Part shown: piece after piece, positions 24,933 to 37,300 of the stretch
Layout of the letters: the number at the start of each line of letters is the position of its first letter
Position numbering within the stretch: position 1 is the stretch's first letter
IMG/VR virus record: IMGVR_UViG_3300024264_000011
Span: 43,376 to 107,375 of that record
DNA: 64,000 nt
Strand: one strand, 5' to 3'
Source: a virus
Program-made: the position numbers and the translations under genes
Notes under the pieces: model-generated
Seen by the model: only the letters and a program-made list of their open reading frames with translations
Told to the model about the DNA's origin: nothing
Databases searched by the model: none

Positions 24933-25368
24933 TTGGTAGGTATATACCATCGTCTGTTTCAACTACATTACTAACAGTGTCATTTTTATCTGTCTCATCA
25001 TTTTCATCAGTAAATTGTACTGATTTTGTTTCTACTGGATCATCAGAATCTACTGGTTCTTCTTCCTCTTCTTCTACAGTCACAGTGACTGTAGATGGAT
25101 CAAAGATAGCGGCAGAAACACCAGATAGATGATGATGAACGTAAATTCTATTGCCATTTTCTGTAGGAGTAAATGATACTGTATAGTAACCTACTCTGGG
25201 ATCAAAAAATGGGACAGGAGAACCTGTTTCAATTGTCTTTTCGATGAGATCCCTAAACTCCTTAGGGATCTCTGTTTGATCAATTTGTTCATTACAGACT
25301 TTTAAGTTTTCTTCATTTAGAAATTCATTCAGGGCAACTTCTTGCTCTTCGTTTAGGAAAAATGACAT
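24928..25368 (-). CDS. Small acidic structural-region protein
   Basis: A 146-residue protein starting MSFFLNEEQEVALNEFLNEE. An N-terminal helical region is followed by a beta domain (YYTVSFTPTENGNRIYVHHH). The long acidic tail includes a run of six Glu (VTVEEEEEEPVDSDD). It lies between two giant structural genes and is probably co-transcribed with the 4900-residue gene, ending at the terminator. The tail may serve as an assembly or chaperone tail; this is inferred. The coding sequence has an 11-bp perfect inverted repeat at 25246-25272. Confidence 0.72.
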   Translation of the reverse strand: MSFFLNEEQEVALNEFLNEENLKVCNEQIDQTEIPKEFRDLIEKTIETGSPVPFFDPRVGYYTVSFTPTENGNRIYVHHHLSGVSAAIFDPSTVTVTVEEEEEEPVDSDDPVETKSVQFTDENDETDKNDTVSNVVETDDGIYLPT

Positions 25369-25378
25369 CGTGACTCCA

Positions 25379-28300
25379 TTAAATGTATACGTTGTTAACT
25401 CGGATGGTAGATGGGTTTGAGGTAATTGTTACCGCTTGTTCCAAGTGTACCTTAGGATTGAATCTAGTGATCATAATGTTCATTTGTGACCAGTTAAGAC
25501 CAGATAGATCACCAGCAGTTACTCTGATTGACTTGTGAGCGGCACTCGAACCCCAGTACCACCAGTAGTTACCAACTGCCTTCACTGTATTTAGTGTGTT
25601 ATTAGTTGGAGAAGTGTTATAGTTTCTCTTATTAATAATGACACTCATATTGTAGTTGTGGGAACCAGCCATACCAGCGGAAACAACAGACTCACCAACT
25701 TTCGATGAAAGACCATCAGAACTACCATCAGGAGCATACTTATCAAATTCATAATCATGAGTCTTCAGACCTTGTGGACGATAGTAATACAATTCATAAT
25801 CAGTACTTGTTGTCATTGTTTGACTATCAATCGCAGTTGGTAGATTTTCAGATAGAATAATTTCATTAGTATCATTCTCACCACCACCACCACCTACATA
25901 TCTAACTTGACCAACGTAAATGTAACCAGCAAGACCAGCAGTTGGACTGGATGGTTTTCTCAAGTAAATCTGGTCACCTCTAGCAATCTGTGTTGTATAT
26001 GCACGAAGTACTAATGTTGATCCAGCAGTAATTGTAAAACCAGTTACAGTTATTGAAGAACCACGAGCATAAGATGCATAGTTTGAATTATCAGCAGCTT
26101 CTACACTGTAGATTCCAGCTGGAACAACATCACCAGCATTATATAGTTTTCCTTTTCTGAGGTTTCCAGTTACAGTGTTGGAAGCATTTTTATTTACAAG
26201 TGTCTGTTTGTGGTGTTTATCTGTAGATGATCTATCAGACAATCTAACACGTATACCAGTATCAACAAAGATGTCAGCAGCGTTAGTTGCAGCACTATTA
26301 AGTGGACCTGCAGAATAATGTTGGATGTAATCAGCAGTGATTTGTTCCGACAATCTTGTCTTTCTACCAGAACCCCAGTTGATGTTACCACCATTATCAC
26401 CCTTTCTAAACGAGAGATCTTGTAATTGATAAGAAACTCTGTTTGGAATAGTAATTCTAGACTCGGCAATTGCATCGAATGTACTTGCCCACTGGTGTGG
26501 TTGATAAGTAACCGATCCAAATCCACCGTCATAATATCTTCCAGACCACCAGTCTTCTCTTAGGAACTTCTTAGAAGTCGAAAGTGACATTCTAATTGCA
26601 TCAGATGTGCTTGTGATGTGGTTGATTGGGTTACCATATGCAACTCTATCAAACACCTGATTATCTTCTGGGAGATAATTTAGGAAACTAGATGAGAAGA
26701 AGGAATTAGTTCCGTTTGTATAGAAGTATCTTTGTGCAGGAGTAAATGCAGCACCGTTATAGTTAACGTCAGTTGTAACACCTCTATGAGTCCAGATAGG
26801 ACGTACAGGTTGTGCAGTCTTCCAAATACTATTCGCTCTCTGTCTACCCCAGTTAACGACGAGTGAACCAAGTGATGTGAATCCAATTGGTCTAGACCCA
26901 TCAGATAGTCTACCCCAGTTACCAACCCATCCATGAGAACCATAGATACCATAACCTTTGTTCTGAGATCCTTGTCTATACCAGTCATTCCAGATATTAT
27001 AGTCATTAAACTCCATAGTACCACCCTTTTCACTATGGAAGATTCTCTTACATACAGCACCATCTTTAGCAAATAGGTCGGATGTGTGAGAGATCTGTAT
27101 ATCACTTACTGAAACCCAATCTGTAGTATCTGGATATTCTTTGAACAGAATATTATCTGGTGAATCCAGTGTAATTTCAGAATAACCGTCAGTGCCAGGA
27201 GTACCAACAGTGACAACAGTACCAGTAACTCTCTTCAATGATGGTTTTGGTTTAGCAAATATGAGTTTCATACCATTTGTAAATCCACCTTGATAGTTAA
27301 AGTTGAAGTCAATTAGTTCACCTTCTAGAGTTGGTACTTGTGCTGCAAGATAGACGACAGAACCACTAGTTGTATCAATAAAGATTGAATTATCTGGAAT
27401 GTATATACCATCAGAACCTGCTGTTGTGGTAGTATCATCAGAAGATCTGAATGGATGAGGATCAGATGATGTAAGATCAGTTAATGTACCACTATCTTCT
27501 CTCTGAATCAAGAATTTAGCAACAGTTGAATCATATCTTGCATACAGTACACTACCACTACCATTAGGAGAATTGTAAGAATCAGATTCTAATGCAAGGC
27601 GTGGTTCAAACGATAGAACACCACCATTTGAATCAACATCACTGACGTAGAAGTAGACATCTTTTGGATATCTTGGGTTATCATAACTGAATACAGCACC
27701 TTCGACTAGAATGTAATCATTAACTTCATAACCAGTACCCGCAGCAAGGATAGTAGCTTGTTCAACAGTATTGTTAATTACTCGGAATCCAATGTTACAT
27801 CCAACACCTGCTTTAGAGTTGGATCTTACTAATGAATTTCTCCAAGGATCAGCTGATTGTTGTGTAGCACCATTAACATCATAAACACCCATAGTATCAT
27901 TATTAAAGTCTTGGTTTAGAGCAGTCTCAATTGCTGTTGCATCACCTGTGATGGATGAGTAATCCCCAGCATCACCATTCGTAGTACCTCCACCAATATC
28001 AACGAAGAATCCATTAGAATTATCTGTTAATGAATTTATATCAACAATTGTACTAGTTGAATATCTATACTTGGTTGTTGGTTGATCTTCACTGAAGGTT
28101 GCACCATTCCAGAAACTGTTTGCATTTGAGTTACCAAATGCGTAGTTATCAGTTTCTTCACCTTTAGTATTTTCATATCTAACGTGGAATACATTATAAG
28201 TACCATTATTCTTGAATCTATCGTAAACACCGATGTTATTAATAGAACTTATATCTAATCCTGATAGAGTATCACCTTCTTCAACACTAATACCTCGTAG

Positions 28301-31300
28301 ATAGAATCTACCTTTGTTAATGTCTCTGTAACTATCTCTACTAATCTGTTGAACAACCTTACTTGCTTCATATGTATAGGCGAAACTATCACCCGCAAGA
28401 ATTCTTCCACTGAAGTTTGGTAGAGTAATCTTATTACTATTACCATTACCACCATCTACAAAGATTCTTGCCATATTTGATGGTAAGTAACTTGCACCAC
28501 TTCTTGGGAATGTCCATCCACCATGGTTAATCGAGATAAATCCAAAGTATCTAGATTCTGCAGAAGTAATGAAGTTTGTTTGTTCTGTACCATACCTTGT
28601 AGCATAATAAGTGTTTAGATCCATCTTACCATTATCACCAGAAGAACCATAGTCAAATGGATCTGATAAGTGAAGTCTAATTACCGCACCAGCGTCACCA
28701 TTTTCAGTATTCGTCAGTTTCTGAATATCAGAAATTCTTGACTGGAAGATCTCATTATGTCTTCTCCAAGCATGTCCTTCAGTATTGAACTGTGGAACAA
28801 TTTGGAACTCATCTCCTACAGCAAGATTACCGAGAAGTGGGTTGAATAGTTCAAATTCAAGATATCTTCTGTTGTCAAATGCAACAGGGAAGTTAGCAGG
28901 TAATGCAGTTAGTGGTTCCTTATTTGCTAAGATAGCATATGTATAAGAACCGGCTGAAGAACCTGATCTAGTTACAGATGTAATTGTTGTATTCTCTTCC
29001 CAATATGCTGTGGCACCAGTAACATTCAAGATTGAAATACCTGGTACAAGACCTTTACCAATGTCCTGATCACCATCCTGAGCGATAGTGAATTGTCTAG
29101 TTTTACCAGAAACAAGTGCTGCATTGTTATCACTGGAACTCGAAGCATTATTATCGGCGTGTGGTTTACCTAGAATCGTGGAGAAACTTGTCAAACCTCT
29201 AATCAAGGTCAATGGATCAATCTTATCATAGATATTATGAGTAGTTTTTCCAGTAGACCAAGTATTTGATGACTGGACAATATGATGGAGACTGGTTAGA
29301 TTATTTGATAATCTTGCGTGACCATCATTCTTATCAGTACTGTCTTTAATATCAGCATATGCTGGTTGGTCAGTAGTTACATAAGCACTAATTCTAGCAT
29401 CACCAAGTCTATTTGTAGAACCAGAAAGACCAGGATCACCTTCAGCAGTAGTAACTGTTACCTTAATATTGGATGGTGTATAGTGATACTTGTCAGTATA
29501 TCCAGAACCAGTGTCATAACCTCTATTGTTTGAACCTACACCAAGGTTTCTCCAAGGTAAGGAGACAATTTGACCAACTTCATATTTCTCAAGATCTTGA
29601 TTTAGATTGTCATCAGATGAATAGATGTCAATAAATGCACGCTGTTGAGTCTTGATACCTTCTTTAGAGAGGTATTCCTCATCTAAATTGATATAACCAA
29701 TAGACTTAACTCTCTTATATGTACAAGAAGTTGTATCAACAGGATCTGCAAGTTTAATTGGGGTTGACTTAACAGTACCAGTTGCAACACCAGGAACAGC
29801 TTCAGTTGGATTTGCTGGATCCAAACCAGCTTCAAAAGCAGTTGCAATTTCTAAACCATCCCAATCATGAATGTATGATGGCCAGAAATCAATATTACTT
29901 CTATTGAGAGTAATCTTATAACCTTGGTTATCATCAATATAAGTCTTAATGAAGCTACAGAGTTCAAGTTCACCGATTTCTGCTCTACCAGCGGTTGGCC
30001 AGTATCTTAGAATGTTATCATCTTCATAAAGGTAGAATCTAGTGATTACTTCATCTCCTCTCTTCTTGGTGTAATTAATCTCATAAGATGTTTCTTCAAG
30101 TCTTACAACTAGAGAAGTTCTAATATCTTCCGCATTTATTGGATTTGCATATTGGTGAATACCTAGGTATGGTCTACCTGGGAGACTATATGCAACCTTG
30201 TAATACTGACCACCATATTCAATGTAACTACCAGGAGAAATAATTGACTTAATTCTCTGCAATTCACCCTTGATACTGGTTAGGTTTGTTTCGCGGAAGT
30301 TATTAACAAGGAACGAAGCATTTTCTACATTATTGACAACCTCACCAGGAGCAAACATATCATAGTTTGTATCAGTGTCAGAAGTTCTAGTAGAAGTAGT
30401 TTCCAACATGGTTATCTTGAAACCATTGAATGTAGATTCATTTACAGATGTAAATGTAGTACCATTGTAGTAAAGAACATCATCTTGTGCATTATTAATT
30501 CCTAGAGAAACAATACTACAAGAAGCAACCTCATTATCAATATTTGTCTGTAGAATTACTCTTACATCATTATCATTGTTATTGCCAGTAGTATCAGCTT
30601 TTCTGAAGTTGATAATATTTACAGCACCAGATGCTTCCTCACTTACAGATACACCAGTACCTAACTTCTGGATCGCAAAATCCTTACTATTAGCAAAGAT
30701 TGATTGGTTTTGTGCTTCATCAAATCCTAATTCATACTTAGAGTGACCACTAGCATCTGCATTAGATCTCTTAATGTATCTGGTAGTTAGTGTAGAAACA
30801 TAGTTGAATCTCTGAGAAGGAATATACTTCGTCAAGAACTGTAATTCAAAGTCATCAAAATCACCAGTAGGAGTACCACCATCATCCATTCCTCTCATGT
30901 CATCTTCACCTTCGTATTGAACGTTACCAGAGTAACCAATCTCGAAGATTGCTATGTTTTGATCAGTTTTCTTATAGAATTCAAAGGATGTTACTGTACC
31001 GAGAACAGAGTCCTTGTTACCATTTCTGATAATTTCGGTGAAGTTTGGAATAATGTTCTTCGCAACTTCTTCTGCTTTTCCCTTATTAGCAGTGTTATTA
31101 TATGGCAACTCGAATGTAATAGTTTTTGGTTCTAGATCTCTAACACCGTCAGTGTGACCACCTTCATCTCTACCAAAGTCGCTTGCTCGGATAACAAGAC
31201 CACTAGAGTTATTAAATCTAAGTCTCCTACCAGAGAAGTCACCAGATGGTGAAGCAAGTGTAGAAATTTTGTCAGTCAAGAATCTTTCGTAAATATCTAC

Positions 31301-34300
31301 AGTGTCATTCCACTGACCAGTAGAGTTGAACTTAGGAATAGCATTTACAGTACTAATTGGGAAGGTTCTTGAGTCATAATCAACGATTTCACCAGTTGGT
31401 AATTGATTTGGTTCAATATAGAGGTTATTTTCATCTCTAAACATTGTGTAGTACTTATAGTTGATGTCTTCTTTACTTACATTCAACTCTTTATATGCAC
31501 TATTACCAAGTTTGGAAATATTAATGATACCAGCAGTTTCAACCAAATCTACAGAGTGACCATATGTAAATCTGTTCTCGGATGACAATCTAGCATCATT
31601 ATCCGTAAGTAATCCAGACCAATCCAAACTCAAGTTACCACGGAATCTTACACCCTGGAGACTTACAGTACCATTGTCGATTGCAATTAGACCACCATGA
31701 TAACCACCACCATAAGTGTTTGATCTATCATTAGCATCACTCATTGCGCCAATAGTACAATTGACGAGTTTAACAGTATTTGATGTACCTGGAACACCAG
31801 AGACCTTGATGAGTGTAGCACCCAAGTTACCAACAGTAGGTGGTGTTGAAGTTGGGAACTTCTTACGATTCACTTTATAGTTTTTAGCATAATTACATGT
31901 AACTCTTCTACCGATAGTAGTCAATCCAGAACCAGACTGTCTATAACCAGTTCCTGCTTGTTGTAGGTTATACTTTGCAATTGCTTCAAACTGTTGGTCA
32001 CTAGCAAACGTAGTTCTTCTTCTATCCTTAGGAGTGAAAGTAACATCACCCACCGTAATATTAGGTGAATTTTCATTAAAGTTAATGTCCTGATAACCAA
32101 AACCACTGAATTGTCCTTTAACAGAACCATTCACTCCATCATTATCACCAAGAGCTCCCATTTCAGATGCCTTGACTTCAAATAGAACATATCTAGTATC
32201 TTGTCTACCATAAAGTCTTCTATAACCATTTGCAAAACCAGGAATAGTTACAGAATATTCTTCACCGAGATGTGTACCGCCACTATTTGTTAGATAGACG
32301 GAGATTGATGGATAGAATGTGAATAGGTTAGTTGCAGGATATTGTTTCTTAGCAGGATATAGACTACCAACTGTTAATGTTAGGTCATTCGTTGGAGAAG
32401 TACCACCAAGAGCAGTACCCAAAATCGTTACTGTATCGTCTACAGCAAATCCAGTACCAGCATTTAATTCCTCAACAGTAACATCATATCTATAGAAACC
32501 ACCATTACCCGCAGCAATATCAACCTTGAATGTAGCACCAGAACCACTGCCAGATGTTGATACACCAGTAGAAGAACTAGTTAATGTGAAGGATGTCTCT
32601 GAAGATGAACCATTTGCAGCACCAGATCTTGAGAACGATCTAATACCACCACTATCTTTAGATGGGTTTGTATCAATAACTAGGTTAATAGTATCTGACT
32701 TATAACCAGCAACGATACCAAAGACAACTGGGATATCATATTCACTATCGTCAAAACCTTCACCACTGGTTGACATTGACTTAGGAACAATCTGGTTTCT
32801 CTTTTGTTTACACCAGTTATAAGTTAGAGTACAGAATTCATCACCATTTCTATTAACAAATATAATTTGAATACCAGATGTTAGAGAGTTGGGACTAGAA
32901 ATACCGGCATCAAGCATTCCGATATCACTTAGATCAATATCAGCATCACCTCTAGTTCTAGTAGTATTTGAAGGTTCAAATACAGCACAAATAACTTCAA
33001 TAGAATCAATCGTAGTTACACTATTTGCAGTTGATGTGTTTTTCTTAACATCGAGAACTCTGGTTCTCTTAGTAGATGCATCTTGTGTTTGACCTGACTG
33101 GTTGGGGAAATAATATAAAGTAGTACCAGGAATTACATATTCTGTTAATTGATTAAATCTAGCTTCATTTGTAGAGAACTTAGATCTCTCAAACTTGAAC
33201 TTGATGTATCTAGCATTTGGTGACTTCTTCGTAGTTGTATCTACAGTTGGAGATTTCTCATCTCTATCGTCTTCAGTAATTTCTCCACTATTAATAAAGT
33301 ATTCAAAACTACCTTGACCAGTACTATTTGTTCCAGTGTACTTGGTTTGGAAACTCATTCCACCAGAGACACCACCAGTAGCAGATGTTGAATTATCAAA
33401 GTCCTTAGACTCTTTAACATACCATGCTTTTCTTACTCTCCTTCTTGCAGAAACAGTATAACTATCTGTTGAGTATGCATTGTCTAGAATTTCATTTCTT
33501 GTGATTGATTCATTGAGACCCAAGAAGTGTACATTTTCAATATTAATACCACCAGTTGATTCTAATCTATCACCAACACTATTGATGTATAGTAAATCTG
33601 TTCTACCACCCCAACTATTACTAAATTTAGGACTTCTGTAGAAACTTACACTATCACCAGATTTGACAGTTTTATTTGAATAACCACCAATTCTTCCAGC
33701 TGGTTCATTAGCAAGTTCTTTAGAATACTGTTCAGTAGTCTTCTTAGAACCACTACCATTAATCTTCAACTGACATGGGAATGTAATTTGTGAGCCGTAC
33801 TCACTATCACTATCTGAATATAGTCTATAATAACCTGGTTTCATCATGACTTCAACAATATCATTCTGAGTGAAACCTGCATCCTGAGCAAAGTCTGCGA
33901 CCTGCTTAAGATTTTCAAATGGTTGGAACGTCTTAACAGTTCTCTTGGTTTGTAGGTTAGCACCTAATGCTTTAGATGTAACTGGGTTTGGTACAATACC
34001 TTCAGTATAAGTATCATCGATTCTGCCAGTAAATGGAACTGGTTTGGTTGGCAATTCGTATAGAGTTGCACTTTCGATGTCAACGTCTTCACTGATCTCT
34101 TCTACATCAGGAATAAATGCATTTTCTACAGTCCACTTATCACCATAAGATGAGTATGTTACAGAACCAGAGAAGTAGATTTCTGAACCATCGGAACTAG
34201 TATAAGATATACCAGTGTCATTGTTGGACTGAGTTGTTACTTTTCTGAGTAGTGAAATTCCTGGTGATGTTCTCTTTACGTATACGAAAGTACTATATTT

Positions 34301-37300
34301 AGTTTGTCCACCATCAACCTTTCTGAAGGTTACGGCACCTCTAGATGGTAATTTAGCGTGGAAGTTTGTTGCGATATTAACAAGTACACCATTATTTCCA
34401 CTACCATCAGTTTCAGTTCCACCCTCACCAACTACTGTAGATGAAACACTAGCACTTACACCAGTGGTTCCTCCATTCACAAGAGCACCGTAGAGATACT
34501 TTGGATCTAATAGTTCTTCTGAATCTTCAATTACTTGTACTACTGATGGATAATTTTTAATAATAGTATGTAAATCATATTGTGTTGCTTCTGGTAATAC
34601 AGAATTTACATAATTTTCATATGCAGCAAAGTTTTGTGAAGTTGAAACCGAAACAGTGTTTGTGGTATAATCAACTTCATCATACTGTAGTGAAATGTTG
34701 ATAACTGGATTCAAGTAGTACTTAACGTTACTAATTTCGATATAATCTTTTGATGTAACGTGATCTAGAGTTTGTTCAACATCAATTCTACCAAATGGTG
34801 GCATACCACTAGTATCAACCAATTCTAATTGATCAACAGCGAACATATCAATTGAAGAACCAGATGCAAATGATGCAGTTGTGTCCGAATTTACATATGC
34901 GAGTTGAATTGTAGTTGAAGTTACTGAAGTAACAACTGCTTCTTCTTTAATCTTATCTTTGTTTCTATTGGTCTGAGCAACTCTCATTCCAACTTTAATT
35001 ACATCATCAAGAGATGATCCAGAATTTTGACCACTTAATGTGACTGAAGAAATAGCACCAGTACCATTGATACTACCAGTGAGTGTAATTGGTTCTGCAA
35101 GTGCAGTAGTCAATGATTCATCATTCTTCTTAGCAGAAGTAAATGTTCTACTGAGTGGTTCAATGTAAACTCTGTTATTATCTAAGTTGATGTTAGTTGC
35201 GGAAAGAATCTTCTTCTTAATTCTCCAAGCATCAAGGAACTTAGGTGAAACATATAGTCTATCATTGGTATCAGTAGCAATGTAACCAGTCTTCTCTGGT
35301 CTTGCACCCTTCGTGAAACCATAACCTTCAGGACCACCTTCTGGGAATTTCTCACCATTGAGGATAGAGTTGTTTGCAATAAACATTCTATCAGTTACAT
35401 ATAGAGTCTGGATGTTTGCTCTATCGGTAACAGTTAGTCTAGCGGTGGTAAAGAAGTTCGATAGACCCTTGAGGAGATTCTGTTGTGCAGAACTCTTGTT
35501 AGGTGAAGCAATAACGTTGATAACGTTGTTTGCAATTCTATTCTCTAGGTCACTGACATCAACAGCGTTAGATTCGGATGACTTACGTACTTTAGGTACG
35601 TTTAGAGTAGTTGTTGATTGACCACCAGCCTGAATGACTTGATTACCAATATAGAAATCACCAGCAGAGTTAGTACCAGAAGATGCAACGAAACCACCAG
35701 CGTTTTCGTAACCCTGTGCAATAAACTGTTCGTATGCCTTGAGGACTCTTGTTTGTAGGTTGGGGAAACCAGTTGAATAGTTACCAGGACCAATACCAAT
35801 ATATTCCCAAGTGTGTGAAGAAGCACGTAGGATAGAAGGTCTTAGGAGTGGTACAACTGGTGCGATCGACTGTGGGTGGTTACCTGGAGTATTGCCAGTT
35901 ACAGCGTCATGTGTTCCACTAATAGTAGATGTTGTTGCGGAACAAACTGGGATCTTTCTTTCTTCATCTGAAAGTGCAAAACCATACTTGTTAGCATCAA
36001 CAGAATTTTGATCAGTGATTGTACTGGTTCCTTGACCAATACGATAAGATTGTGATGATGTAGCAGTACCATAAACATTAAATGATGTAGAAACAGTGCT
36101 ATAGTTAGACGTATCAGAAGCACGATCATCCCAAGATGCAACTGGTGCAACCTTTACATTTACTTCAGTACCAGCAGTTGACTTGATATAACATAGATCA
36201 AGTGCTTTTACCAATCTATGACAAGCTTCAGCGGTTAGTGATGTTAGAGCAGGAACTTCATGGAATGGAGTTGAATTATCATTTGATTTGTGATATTTCT
36301 TGTTTGGTACAGAGACATCTTTTGGTCTGAAACCGAAGTAGTTAGCATTTGATGATGTATCACCAGGCATCTGCTCGACAATTACACGAGAATCTGTCTG
36401 TGGTGGGTTCCAAAGTACTCTTGGGTTACCAATATTACCTTCTTCATTGGTTGAAGGATATAGGTAGTTAACGTTAGAAGAAACTCTATAGTTTCTATCA
36501 TCAAATGATAGTTCAGAAAGTCTGTCAGCAATAATGATATCATTATTGTCTTCTCTCTGAAGAACGTGTGGTGTATTTTCATAACCAGTTCCATCAGAAC
36601 CATCTATAAACTTATCAATATCTGCTCTTAGGATTGTTAGATAATATTCACCATCTCTTACACCTGCTTGCCATGTCTGTACTTCTTGTACATCCCAAAT
36701 AGTAAATCTATAGTTAGTATAAGGAACACCATCTTTATCATTTTGTGGACTTGTACCTTGGATGATAAATCTCTTTTCTGGTGGTTTTGGTGTAATTTTT
36801 TCACCATCAGTATTTACATAGTTCTTTGGAATTATATACTTAACTCTCCAAAGTAAGTCATTAGGTGTAGAAGCTCTCTGGTCAAGTAACTTAGCAGTAG
36901 TTACTGAACCAGGGAAACCTTCCCAATATTCTAGAACATTAATGTCTTTAGTAGTTGAAACAACAGAAGTACTTCCGTCGTCATTTGTTATTGTTTCAGT
37001 AACGAAAGTAGTTTCAACAATATCAGCGAAAATAAATTCAGAAACATAAGTTCTGGTATTTGATTTTGTTGAATCTAGTTCAACATAAACTTTTTGACGA
37101 ACTCTATCCCACTTATAACCGACACGTTCATGGTTCTTTGTTTCACTATCGTTAGTTGATGTTGCAATGGAAACAGTAGCTTCGTAAGTGGATAGTCCAC
37201 CACCTTCACCATCAACTTGGTTTACGATTACGCAATCATTTGCACTTAAGACACCACTTGTATCATAATATTCTCTGAATAAATTGTAGTTATTACCAGA